From CBDANW01 sp965197825 (GTDB lineage: Bacteria; Acidobacteriota; Vicinamibacteria; Marinacidobacterales; DATDRI01), in NCBI GenBank assembly GCA_965197825.1, contig CBDANW010000003.1, positions 434,001 through 498,000 on the forward strand: a stretch of 64,000 bases of DNA, written 5' to 3'. Under the pieces are notes generated by a model. That model ran no database searches. It was given only the letters and a program-made list of their open reading frames with translations, and was not told the origin of the DNA. A program made the position numbers and the translations under genes. Shown here one piece after another: positions 1 to 7,794 of the stretch (positions within the stretch are counted from its first letter, which is position 1; each line of letters opens with the position of its first letter).

Positions 1-500
1 GGCTGAAGCTTCGTCGCCGCCGGTGCGGTGACGACGTTCGCGTTACATCGGCAGCGGTACTTTTTCCGCAAATGCCGTTCGATGACGAAGCTCCGCTTCA
101 CCACCGTCACCACTTCCGATTCCTCGTATTGACCCGCCATCTCGCCCAGCTCGCCGTCGCACACCGAGCACTTTTTCTCTGTCTCGGCGAGTCCGATTAC
201 TTTGTCGACCACGGGAAGATGAGGCTGTTCGCGCGGGCCGTGCCCTTTCTTCTTGTTCTTTTTAGCCTTCGTTTTCTTCCGGGTCCGCTTTTCGTCGATG
301 CGGAAAATGCTCTCTCGCTTTTCCTGTAGTTGCTTGAGAACCGACAGTTCAAGTTGCTCCGTTTCCGGCACACCATGGAGTCTCGCCAGTTCCACTCGCA
401 GACGAACGTTTTCATTGACGAGGCGCTGGTTCTCGTTATCAACGAGGAGAGCTATCTGGCGGAGTGTTTCGAGGTCGTGTTCGTTTTTTATGCGAACCAC
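1..500 (-). CDS. tnpC: IS66 transposase TnpC, N-terminal part, runs off left edge
   Basis: The frame opens at a GTG at 498-500, 14 bases after the tnpB stop, and is open to base 1. The protein has the IS66 TnpC N-terminal layout: a leucine-rich coiled-coil, a Lys/Arg-rich stretch, then a zinc-binding segment with two CxxC-like pairs (KKCSVCDGEL and CRCN) and a following APAATKL-PGGRYS motif. The DDE catalytic core lies beyond the window edge. In IS66 elements TnpC is the transposase proper and needs TnpA and TnpB for efficient movement. Confidence 0.9.
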   Translation of the reverse strand, partial: MVRIKNEHDLETLRQIALLVDNENQRLVNENVRLRVELARLHGVPETEQLELSVLKQLQEKRESIFRIDEKRTRKKTKAKKNKKKGHGPREQPHLPVVDKVIGLAETEKKCSVCDGELGEMAGQYEESEVVTVVKRSFVIERHLRKKYRCRCNANVVTAPAATKLQ

Positions 501-514
501 GGAATACGATTAGA

Positions 515-895
515 TCATAGAGACGATCTCACGGCAAGTGAAAAATGCTTCATTTCAGGAGGTGACAAAGATATTTTTCCGACCAACCGGCTCCCCTCCA
601 GAAACAACGACAACTCTGTCGTCGTCAGTCGCACTGGCTCGCCGTCACCGCTGGACCACAGGCATGCGAACTTTCCCTCTTCGAGACGTTTCGCGTAGAC
701 GCACAGTCCGGTCCCGTCCCAGTGCAGAACTTTCGCGCGGATTCGGTTGCGGCTGACGAACAAGTACAGCTCACCGCTCAGCGGGTCACGACCAAGCTCG
801 TTCATCACCAGCGCCGACAGACCGTCAAAGCCCTTGCGGAGATCCGCCGGCGCCGCGTACGCCCATGCCGACACCCGACGGCTATTCCACTTCAT
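515..895 (-). CDS. tnpB: IS66 accessory protein TnpB
   Basis: A 126-residue protein of the IS66 Orf2 family, with the typical ADLRKGFDGLSALV and GELYLFVSRNR segments and a C-terminal part containing KVLHWDGTGL. Its ATG overlaps the tnpA stop by four bases (ATGA), suggesting translational coupling. It is identical to the copy at 57745-58125. Its exact role is not known, but it is required for IS66 transposition. Confidence 0.93.
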   Translation of the reverse strand: MKWNSRRVSAWAYAAPADLRKGFDGLSALVMNELGRDPLSGELYLFVSRNRIRAKVLHWDGTGLCVYAKRLEEGKFACLWSSGDGEPVRLTTTELSLFLEGSRLVGKISLSPPEMKHFSLAVRSSL

Positions 896-1236
896 CCCAG
901 CTGCTCAACAAGCCGCAGCAGCCGCTGTTCCGACAGACTCTCGATTCGATACCCTCGCGGGGTTACCAGCGTAATCTCCGTGCGTTTTTCCGATTCCACG
1001 ACTTCGACACGCCGAACGATACCCCTCATAGCCTCCTCTCGATTCCATCGAGATAGACTCCAGCCACTCACCCCGAGCCCCCTCGCGACACCCTCAAGGC
1101 TCGCGCCCTGATCCTTCATCTGATTCAGATACAGCACCGCTTCGCGACGTTGTTCCCGCGAGTAACGCCGCCCTCGACCTGTGCGGCCACGATTTTCTTC
1201 ACGTGCTCGCCTACGAAATGCTGTCCTCGCTTCCAT
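892..1236 (-). CDS. tnpA: IS66 accessory protein TnpA
   Basis: A 114-residue protein with an N-terminal basic region and a helix-turn-helix (YSREQRREAVLYLN then GVARGLGVSGWSLSRW) typical of the IS66/IS3 OrfA-like transposase subunit. It differs from copy 2 only near the C-terminus (ESLSEQ versus EGLSEQ). It is the first gene of the element, followed by tnpB with a four-base overlap. Confidence 0.92.
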   Translation of the reverse strand: MEARTAFRRRAREENRGRTGRGRRYSREQRREAVLYLNQMKDQGASLEGVARGLGVSGWSLSRWNREEAMRGIVRRVEVVESEKRTEITLVTPRGYRIESLSEQRLLRLVEQLG

Positions 1237-1381
1237 CGCTTCGCACTCCTTTCAAGACTGCTCACGATGGAACATTCCGACACGCTTGTCACGACGGGCC
1301 ACGGCGAGGAGTTACTTGGCAACCACGCATTTTGGCGTCCGGCGCAATCCTGGGCGCGCCTGGCCACTTTGTTGATGGCAA

Positions 1382-2449
1382 CTAGTGGACTGTAACAACT
1401 GAACGTTTAGTGGTTTTAATGCGTCGTGACGGATCGTTGTAGGTCCACTTCACGGGCTTGGGGTCTTCGTTGTACTTGCGAATGTAGCGCATGATCTTGC
1501 GGGTCAGGTCGTGGGTTGACGTGAACACGCCTCGATGGATCAGGGCACGCTCGATCTTGGAGAACCAGAGTTCGATTTTGTTCAGCCAGGAGGAATATGT
1601 GGGTGTGAAGTGGAGTCGGACTTTTGGGTTGGCCTCGAGGAACTGTGCGACCTTGGCGGTCTTGTGAGCCGACAGATTGTCGAGGATGACATGTATTTCG
1701 CGCTTTCGCTTTTGGCTCGCAACCAGCTGCTCCAAGAAGGCGACGAACTCCTGGCTGGTATGGCGGCGGACAGTCTTGCCCAAAACCACCCCCGTCTTCG
1801 TGTCGAAGGCGGCGTAGAGAGAAAGCGTTCCATGCCGGACGTACTCGAAACCGTGTCGCTCGGCCCGCCCGGGAGACAACGGCAAAATCGGGTCCCGTCG
1901 ATCCAGGGCTTGGATCGCCGTTTTCTCATCAATACAAAACACCGCAGCGTGCTGAGGTGGATTCATATATAGACCGATGATATCCGCTGCCTTCGTCTCG
2001 AAATCCGGATCGTTGGAGGCCTTGTAATGCTCAATTCGGTGTGGTTGGAGACCATGCTTTTTCCAAGTGCGAGCCACCATCATGTGATGGATTCCCAGCT
2101 TCTTCGCAAGTCGACGCGTGCTCCAGTGAGTCGAGCCGTCGGTCGGTTTTTTCTGCGTCCACGAAAGAATCCGTGCTTCCATCCGAGGCGTGAGCACTTG
2201 AATCGGACGCCCCTCGTGACGCGCGTACAGACCTGCCAGACGCTCCTCCAAGAATCGGCGTTTCCACTTGCTGATAAAAAGCGCCGTGCAGCCCACCGTC
2301 TGCTGCACCTGCGTATAGCTTGCACCGTCTGCCAGCAAGAGCAACATCCGAGCGATCCGCGCGTCATCCGCTCGACCGCTACGGCTCGAAACTCGTTTGC
2401 CAAGCTCCCTATGTTCCGCTTGAGTCAACACAACGGCTCTCCCTCGCAT
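1382..2449 (-). CDS. IS630 transposase, copy 1
   Basis: An intact 355-residue DDE transposase. An N-terminal helix-turn-helix (about residues 20-75) and a winged-helix part (about 90-135) precede the catalytic domain. The acidic residues lie in CIDEKTAIQALDRRD, VILDNLSAHKT and SSWLNKIELWFSKIERALI. It differs from the other two copies at A/P56 (TALF versus TAPF) and Q/H (SQKRKR versus SHKRKR). The stop codon TAG is formed by the duplicated TA plus the first flanking base of the CTAG target. Confidence 0.95.
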   Translation of the reverse strand: MRGRAVVLTQAEHRELGKRVSSRSGRADDARIARMLLLLADGASYTQVQQTVGCTALFISKWKRRFLEERLAGLYARHEGRPIQVLTPRMEARILSWTQKKPTDGSTHWSTRRLAKKLGIHHMMVARTWKKHGLQPHRIEHYKASNDPDFETKAADIIGLYMNPPQHAAVFCIDEKTAIQALDRRDPILPLSPGRAERHGFEYVRHGTLSLYAAFDTKTGVVLGKTVRRHTSQEFVAFLEQLVASQKRKREIHVILDNLSAHKTAKVAQFLEANPKVRLHFTPTYSSWLNKIELWFSKIERALIHRGVFTSTHDLTRKIMRYIRKYNEDPKPVKWTYNDPSRRIKTTKRSVVTVH

Positions 2450-2493
2450 GAGAGAGATATTATAACTAAATACTTAAATGTTACAGTCCACTA
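1383..2493 (-). mobile_element. IS630-family element, copy 1
   Basis: A 1111-bp element bounded by TA at 1383-1384 and 2492-2493. The terminal inverted repeat begins GTGGACTGTAACA at both ends. The insertion site reads CTAG on both sides, fitting the IS630/Tc1 habit of duplicating a TA dinucleotide. It is near-identical to the copies at 21095-22205 and 28862-29972, which lie in the opposite orientation. Confidence 0.96.
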
Positions 2494-2738
2494 GGTGATT
2501 TGGCGCCCAACAGGGTTCTGGGCGACGCCTGGCGAGGCCGCTAGTGGCAACTGTGCATTTTGGCGTCCGAGGACGCCGGGCGTTTCGGCGTCACCCACGC
2601 GATCCGCCTCCGTCTGACCGACTCAGTTGCTTTCGTACCCCGATTCCGTTTAGATCCAGTTTCAACCGAGTGAGCGCGCACCGCGAGCCCGCTCCCAGGG
2701 GGTCGGTACGGGCGGCCCGGGTAGGCGGAGATTTCAGC

Positions 2739-3755
2739 GTGGGAAAGCGTTTGATTATCACGAACGGTGACTGGACGACGAGTCACGAAATTGGCGAGTC
2801 GGCGATTGTCATCGGTCGCGACCCGAGCTGCGATCTGTTCTTCGTGAACCAGAAGCTTTCCCGCCGGCACGCCCGCGTCGAGCCCGGCCCGGACGGCGCA
2901 AGGCTCGTCGATCTGGGGAGTCGTAACGGAATGTGGGTGAACGAGGAGAGGGTCGGCGAGCGTTGGCCCCAACGCGGTGACGCCATCCGGCTGGGTGGCC
3001 TCAGGATCGGGTTCGAAGAAGATGGCCCGCCATCGGAGCCGCCCGCTATTATCGCGCCGGTGAGTGAAGAGGCGACGATGATCTTGCCTGCCCACGAAAC
3101 GGAGAGGACCGTCGCGCTACGATTCGGTGAGCCTGCTCCGGATCCAGCGAGCGGACCCGGCGTGGACCAGACTGTCATGCTGGCCAAGAAGTCGCCAGAG
3201 CTGGCAGAGCTGCCAGAGCCGCCCGAGTTGGATGACGGCTCCGAGACCGTCCTGTTGGCCAAGGGGCCTGCTGAGTCGGAGGGAACCTCCGCGACGATCG
3301 TGTTGGGCGGCAGCGGAAAGACGCACGCGGGCGACGGTGAAGTAGACAGAACTCGACACTTCGCAGGAGAAGCGGCTACCTTGGCTCCGCGCGAGGAGAC
3401 GCCGATCTTAGTCCCCGAGTCGGAGCCGTTCGTCTCCGTCGTCAAACGCCAACTGGCCCGACTAGTGAAGTCCTGCCGGGCGGCAACAAGAGCGTTCATG
3501 TCTAGAGCCGCGGAGCGGTTTGCTCTGCTCAACTGGGATACGAAGCTCGTCCTGGTTCTCTCCGGCGTCGGATTGATCGTCACGTCCACTCTGGCGATCA
3601 TTGTCCTGAGGACGCACTCTGCGCTGGTCGGAGTTCTTGCTGGCTTACCGCTCATCGTGGGATGGGCGTATAGCGCCGTAGTCCTGGCAAGGCACCTAAC
3701 GGTGAGACCCGTGGCCAAGCTCGCCCAAGATGTGAAAGGGACTTATAACGATTGA
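2739..3755 (+). CDS. FHA-domain membrane protein, apparently cut short in a HAMP-like region
   Basis: I choose the GTG at 2739 because GGCGGAG lies 8 bases upstream and the FHA fold begins immediately after it; a longer upstream frame is compositionally unlike protein. The 338-residue product has an FHA domain at about residues 1-90 (IVIGRDPSC, KLSRRHARV, LGSRNGMWVN), a Pro/Glu-rich linker with TVMLA/TVLLA repeats, and two predicted membrane helices near the C-terminus. It ends just after LTVRPVAKLAQDVKGTYND, which resembles the start of a HAMP linker. FHA domains bind phosphothreonine peptides, so a signalling receptor that has lost its output domain is plausible. Confidence 0.75.
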   Translation: MGKRLIITNGDWTTSHEIGESAIVIGRDPSCDLFFVNQKLSRRHARVEPGPDGARLVDLGSRNGMWVNEERVGERWPQRGDAIRLGGLRIGFEEDGPPSEPPAIIAPVSEEATMILPAHETERTVALRFGEPAPDPASGPGVDQTVMLAKKSPELAELPEPPELDDGSETVLLAKGPAESEGTSATIVLGGSGKTHAGDGEVDRTRHFAGEAATLAPREETPILVPESEPFVSVVKRQLARLVKSCRAATRAFMSRAAERFALLNWDTKLVLVLSGVGLIVTSTLAIIVLRTHSALVGVLAGLPLIVGWAYSAVVLARHLTVRPVAKLAQDVKGTYND

Positions 3756-3970
3756 TTGACAATGTTAGTAACCCCTTGCGTTTGAGCAGCTTATCAAAGA
3801 CACCCCAATCATCCCACCTCTACATATAGTGGTTCCGCGTTTTAGACCCTGACCACTACATCTTGGGGTTCAACCCTTCCGCCAGAACTCGACCCCGACA
3901 GAGTAACCCCCTGGGGCCCTGTGGTGGTAGAATAGAGGCTGAAATTTGTGTAGAATACCACTGGAGGTGA

Positions 3971-4246
3971 TTATGGCTCATTCTGTTTCAGCAATTCCTC
4001 GATCCGGTGCAACACTTCAAGAATCCGATCTTCTGGAGAAGGCTTAAGCTCTCTCAGAAGCTCTCGCGCAATTCGTTGAAACTGCTCTCGACTCCCAGAG
4101 AAGTGATACTCGGTGGATGAATATCCTCCTGGACCCTGTTTGGGTTCGCCTACAAGCTTCAGGGTATAACTTCCTGTGGATTCTGGATCCTCCTGAAACG
4201 ACGAACTCGAAAAAGAATCCTTCCATATCCTAGACGGCATCGGCAT
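3971..4246 (-). CDS. small hypothetical protein
   Basis: An open frame of about 91 codons if the ATG pair at 4246 is used; a longer 124-codon version exists but its extension looks random. The C-terminal 40 residues are rich in Arg, Glu and Leu (REQFQRIARELLREL, DRILEVLHRIEELLK) and would form amphipathic helices, which speaks for a real protein. No Shine-Dalgarno sequence is obvious and I recognise no family. Confidence 0.35.
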   Translation of the reverse strand: MPMPSRIWKDSFSSSSFQEDPESTGSYTLKLVGEPKQGPGGYSSTEYHFSGSREQFQRIARELLRELKPSPEDRILEVLHRIEELLKQNEP

Positions 4247-4384
4247 TGCGAATAGTCTTTTCGGCCAGACATAGGTCTGGGCTTGTCGTGGAGAATGGCC
4301 TTGATATGATTCTCGCGCGGGTGTAGAATCTTCGCGTGATCGCACTCCTGCCGGCCTTTCTCAAATGATTTGGCAGGGTAGTCT

Positions 4385-4413
4385 AGCCGGGAACCAATCC
4401 CGGCTTTTCTATT
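4385..4413 (+). terminator. Rho-independent terminator, possibly of a small RNA
   Basis: AGCCGGGA and TCCCGGCT form a perfect 8-bp stem around a 5-base loop and are followed by TTTTCTATTT on the plus strand. No plus-strand gene ends just upstream. A second stem (CCTGCC with GGCAGG, about 4348-4378) lies immediately before it, so the region about 4340-4413 could be a short structured RNA. The upstream part is inference only. Confidence 0.6.
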
Positions 4414-4500
4414 TCGGGTGAGATTCTAGCGGATCAAGTCTAGGTAGCGCAAGCTCATACCCCCGACACCACAACATGTAGTAAAGTGCGAGAGCACAAG

Positions 4501-4692
4501 ATGTGGTGGTTTGAGAAATGCCTGTCAATCGATCGTTATAAGTCCCATGTGAAAGCCTTTGGGCGAGGCGAGAAAGCGGCACTTCTCTCCCGAAAGGGCT
4601 ACCCGGAGTTGGATAAGCTCGTTGCGAGCATCAACCGGTTGGCGAGCCGCAAGCCCGAGCCTTCCCGAGAAGACCGAGAAGAGACCGACTAG
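4501..4692 (+). CDS. small hypothetical protein
   Basis: A 63-residue frame beginning MWWFEKCLSIDRYK with a GAGAG-containing sequence a few bases upstream. The C-terminus is charged and probably disordered (KPEPSREDREETD). It lies 90 bases before yqeY on the same strand. In many bacteria rpsU sits in front of yqeY, but this protein is not ribosomal protein S21. Function unknown. Confidence 0.4.
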   Translation: MWWFEKCLSIDRYKSHVKAFGRGEKAALLSRKGYPELDKLVASINRLASRKPEPSREDREETD

Positions 4693-4783
4693 GCACTAGC
4701 CAGACGGTCGCACGTCCCTCCTTCACCGAAGCAGTCTTTTGTGATACCGTTTACAAAATCAGCATCAACATAGGTTTGGAGAG

Positions 4784-5269
4784 ATGGCACTAGCTGAGCA
4801 AATCCAGAAGGATCTGATCCAGGCCATGAAGGCGAAGGACGGGGCTCGCGTGGGAGTCCTGCGAATGATCTCCGCGGCATTGAAGAACAAACAGATCGAA
4901 AAGAAGGCTGCCCTGTCGGACGAGGAAGCCGTTCAAGTTCTTAAGACCCAACAGAAGCAGCGGGGGGAGTCGATCGATCAATTCGAGAAGGGTGGTCGCT
5001 CCGAGTTGGCGGAAAAGGAACGCCACGAAAAGCTTGTCATAGAATCCTATTTGCCCGAGCCGGTCTCGGCAGACGAAGTGGTAAGCGTGATCGCGGACGT
5101 GATTCGGGAAGTCGGCGCCGAAGGACCGAAGAGCATGGGAGTGGTTATGAAAGAGTCGATGAGCCGCTTGCAAGCCACTGGCAAAACAGTGGATGGCAAG
5201 ACGGTGAGCTCTCTGGTCAAGACCAAGCTTCAGGCGCTCGTCGCGACCGAGACGGAGGAGTCGAAATAG
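4784..5269 (+). CDS. yqeY: GatB/YqeY domain protein
   Basis: A 161-residue protein matching the YqeY family along its whole length. The N-terminal helical part contains LIQAMKAKDGARVGVLRMI and the C-terminal part has the YLPEPVS and GPKSMGVVMK motifs. GGAGAG lies 7 bases before the ATG. The family shares the tail domain of GatB, which helps tRNA-dependent amidation, but stand-alone YqeY has no proven reaction. The gene is intact. Confidence 0.93.
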   Translation: MALAEQIQKDLIQAMKAKDGARVGVLRMISAALKNKQIEKKAALSDEEAVQVLKTQQKQRGESIDQFEKGGRSELAEKERHEKLVIESYLPEPVSADEVVSVIADVIREVGAEGPKSMGVVMKESMSRLQATGKTVDGKTVSSLVKTKLQALVATETEESK

Positions 5270-5305
5270 CAGCCCCGCGGCCCATGTGCCGCGCCCGTTC
5301 TGACG

Positions 5306-5442
5306 TCGATACACATGAACATGATAATCAGCTAGCCAGACGCACTTCTTGGCGTCAATATGGGTGTGTCTCCACGAATCAACCTGGCCAGACGCCTCTG
5401 GCGTCGATATACGAGATCTTGCTAATCAACATCGCCAGACGC
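5306..5442. repeat. ~50-bp intergenic tandem repeat with GCCAGACGC core
   Basis: GCCAGACGC occurs at 5335, 5387 and 5434, spaced 52 and 47 bases apart. After the first two copies GGCGTC follows within a few bases, so each unit can fold (GACGCC-tct-GGCGTC in the second). A degenerate preceding unit starts near 5302 (GACGTCGATA). ATCA precedes each core. The array fills the yqeY-ldcA gap. The repeats are too short and too variable for CRISPR. Confidence 0.6.
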
Positions 5443-5461
5443 CCCTCTCAATGTTAGATCC

Positions 5462-6376
5462 ATGATCAAGCCCCCGGCTCTTCGTGCATCTTCGGTAGTC
5501 GGAGTCGTGGCTCCGTCCAGCCCGATACGACGTGAGTTCCTGGAAAAGGGGATTCTGGAGCTAACCGAGCTGGGCTTTCGGACTCGTCTCGGTCACTCGT
5601 CAGGCTCTAGCTCCCGCTACACGGCGGGCGATCCGGACCAACGTGCAGCCGACCTCGCCGAGCTGTGGGAAGATCCCGAGGTCGATGCGATTTTCTGCGC
5701 CCGCGGTGGCTACGGTTCTCTGGAGCTACTCGACAAGCTGGATGCGGAGCGGCTGCGGGCCCATCCGAAGATTCTTCTCGGCTCCAGCGACGCCACCGCA
5801 CTCTTGTGCTTTCTGGCTGCGCGCGTGGGGCTGGTTTCCTTCCACGGGCCGATGGTGGTCCAACAAATGGCGCGCGGCAAGTCGGCGTACGATTCGAACA
5901 ATCTTCTGGCGCTTCTTGGCGACCGCCAACCGGCGGGCAAGCTTACGGCTCCCGGTGTGCGCTCTTTGCACCCTGGCCGTGCGGAGGGAGTCCTGCTAGG
6001 TGGGTGCTTGTCGCTGGTAGCGGCTTTGGCAGGCACGCCGTACCTTCCCAGCTTCGACGGGGCCATCGTATTCATCGAGGATACAGCGGTAAAGCCGTAC
6101 CAAATCGATCGTATGCTCTGGCAGTTACGCACGTCCGGATCCCTCCATGGTGTGCGCGGATTGGTTTTCGGTGAAATGCCTGGTTGCGAACAACATCCGT
6201 CGCAAGGGTACGAGCTGGACGACGTTCTCCGGGACGCGACTGCCGAACTGGGAGTGCCGGTACTTGCTGGATTTCCGTCCGGTCATTGTCTTTCCCCCGC
6301 GATGACGATTCCTTTTGGTGTTCGCGCCAGCGTGGATCGTGATGGACTCACGCTCCTGGAGGGAGCCGTCGTTTGA
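5462..6376 (+). CDS. ldcA: LD-carboxypeptidase (peptidase S66)
   Basis: A 304-residue protein of the S66 family, which includes cytoplasmic muramoyltetrapeptide carboxypeptidase LdcA and microcin-resistance MccF. The nucleophile is the Ser of LLGSSDATAL, and the other catalytic residues are the Glu of VFIEDT and the His of PSGHC. CARGGYGSLELL is the usual family signature. It removes the terminal D-Ala from murein tetrapeptide. The next gene, mpl, starts inside its stop codon and uses the tripeptide product, so a recycling role is the best fit. Confidence 0.92.
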   Translation: MIKPPALRASSVVGVVAPSSPIRREFLEKGILELTELGFRTRLGHSSGSSSRYTAGDPDQRAADLAELWEDPEVDAIFCARGGYGSLELLDKLDAERLRAHPKILLGSSDATALLCFLAARVGLVSFHGPMVVQQMARGKSAYDSNNLLALLGDRQPAGKLTAPGVRSLHPGRAEGVLLGGCLSLVAALAGTPYLPSFDGAIVFIEDTAVKPYQIDRMLWQLRTSGSLHGVRGLVFGEMPGCEQHPSQGYELDDVLRDATAELGVPVLAGFPSGHCLSPAMTIPFGVRASVDRDGLTLLEGAVV

Positions 6377-7794
6377 TACCCGTTTTACCCGGGCAAGCTC
6401 AGGGGCGAGTCCACCTCCTCGGGATTTGTGGGACCGGGATGGCTTCTCTGGCGGGGATGCTGATGGAGAAGGGCTACCGTGTCTCCGGCTCGGATCAGAA
6501 CGCCTACCCGCCGATGTCCGACATGTTGGCCAGTCTGGGGATCGCGGTGCACTCTCCCTACCGGCCGGAGAACCTCGTGTCCGATTTGGATTTGGTCGTG
6601 GTGGGAAATGCTATCTCGCGGGGAAATCCAGAGCTGGAGGAAGTGCTGGACCGAGGGTTGCCCATTGTTTCGATGTCCGCGATCCTGAAGGAGTTCTTCC
6701 TGCGCGGCCATCGCTCGGTCGTCGTCGCCGGGACCCACGGCAAGACGACCACGGCGTCGCTGCTCTCCTGGGTTCTCGAAAGCGCAAAAAGGGGCCCGAG
6801 TTTTCTGGTGGGAGGGATCCCACTCAACTTCGGCCAGAGCTACGGTTTCGGAGAAGGAGAATGCTTCGTTATCGAAGGAGACGAGTACGACACCGCCTAT
6901 TTCGACAAGGGGCCGAAGTTTCTCCACTACGTTCCGGACACGGTGGTGCTGGGGAACGTCGAGTACGACCATGCAGACATCTACCCGGATCTCGATTCCG
7001 TGACGACGGCGTTCCGACGCCTGGTGAATTTGATCCCCCGGCGAGGGTTGTTGTTGGCGGGGGTGGCCAGTCCCATCGCCCTGGAAGCGAGCAAAGCGGC
7101 ATTTTGCCGCGTCGAAAGCTTCGCTGTGGACGGTGCCGCGGATTGGCTGGCGAAGGGCGTCCGCGTCGATGAGTCGGGGAGTCGATTCGAGGTATGGCGA
7201 GACGGGGCCCGGTACGGGGAAGTGGCCGGCCCGTTCTGGGGCGAGGCCGCTCTGAGTAATGCCTTGGCCGTGGTGGCGACCAGCCATCATCTGGGTTTGA
7301 GCGTCGAAGAGATTGCCGGGGGTTTGAAATCATTTCGGGGGGTCGCTCGCCGACTCGAGGTTCGAGGGGAGGCGCGCGGCGTGACCGTGGTCGACGACTT
7401 CGCGCACCACCCGACTGCCATTCGCGAAACGATCCGCTCCGCTCGTTTGCGTTGGCCGCACCGCAAACAGTGGGCAGTCTTCGAGCCACGCTCCTTCACT
7501 GCTCGGAGTCAGGTTTTCCAGAAGGCTTTCGCCGCAGCACTCGGTGAAGCGGACGCGGTGATCCTAGCAGCGGTCTTCTCCAGTATCCGTCTGCCGGCGG
7601 ACAAGGAGCTATCCGAAGAACGGGTCATCGAGGAACTGCGGGACCGAGGGACGGCCGCCTGGTTCGTTCCGGAAGTGAAGGAGATTGTGAGCTTACTGGA
7701 CGAGAGGCTCAGCGCCGGCGACGTGGTGCTAGGAATGTCGAATGGCGGTTTTGGGGGCTTTCATCGAAAGCTACTCGAGAGGCTGGGAGCCTAG
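6373..7794 (+). CDS. mpl: UDP-MurNAc:L-Ala-gamma-D-Glu-meso-DAP ligase
   Basis: A 473-residue Mur ligase. The N-terminal Rossmann part contains LLGICGTGMASLAG, the ATP loop is AGTHGKTTTASLLSW, and the central domain has EGDEYDTAYFDKGPKF, typical of Mpl rather than MurC. The C-terminal domain holds VVDDFAHHPTAI. It joins recycled tripeptide directly to UDP-MurNAc. The start is a TTG overlapping the ldcA stop (TTGA), with GGAGGGA upstream. Its 3' end overlaps the convergent histidine-kinase gene at a CTAG. Confidence 0.94.
   Translation: MIPVLPGQAQGRVHLLGICGTGMASLAGMLMEKGYRVSGSDQNAYPPMSDMLASLGIAVHSPYRPENLVSDLDLVVVGNAISRGNPELEEVLDRGLPIVSMSAILKEFFLRGHRSVVVAGTHGKTTTASLLSWVLESAKRGPSFLVGGIPLNFGQSYGFGEGECFVIEGDEYDTAYFDKGPKFLHYVPDTVVLGNVEYDHADIYPDLDSVTTAFRRLVNLIPRRGLLLAGVASPIALEASKAAFCRVESFAVDGAADWLAKGVRVDESGSRFEVWRDGARYGEVAGPFWGEAALSNALAVVATSHHLGLSVEEIAGGLKSFRGVARRLEVRGEARGVTVVDDFAHHPTAIRETIRSARLRWPHRKQWAVFEPRSFTARSQVFQKAFAAALGEADAVILAAVFSSIRLPADKELSEERVIEELRDRGTAAWFVPEVKEIVSLLDERLSAGDVVLGMSNGGFGGFHRKLLERLGA

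Larger units (their letters stand above)
1..1315 (-). mobile_element. IS66-family element, copy 1 (left part outside window)
   Basis: This stretch is almost base-for-base identical to 57231-58545, which is a delimited IS66 element. It carries tnpA, tnpB and the start of tnpC, all on the minus strand. The right end is at 1315, where the terminal sequence reads GGAGTTAC, the same terminus as copy 2. The base after it starts the 60-bp tandem repeat, so the 8-bp target duplication would be TTGGCAAC if its partner outside the window matches. Whether this copy shares the internal tnpC deletion of copy 2 cannot be seen, because the window begins just before that junction. Confidence 0.93.
1316..2580. 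repeat. ~60-bp tandem repeat split by IS630 copy 1
   Basis: When the IS630 at 1383-2493 is removed, three imperfect units line up. Each begins TGGCAAC, continues with ATTTTGGCG(T/C)CC and, in the first two, ends with CTGGGCG-CGCCTGGC. Unit starts are about 1317, 1376 and 2545. The internal GGCGTCC/GGACGCC pairs can fold. No coding frame is evident, so this is an intergenic repeat that has received both an IS66 and an IS630. Confidence 0.6.

Noticed and set aside
5302..5442. CRISPR array
   Set aside because: The repeated core is only 9 bases, the spacing varies (52, 47) and units differ; no cas genes are in the window.
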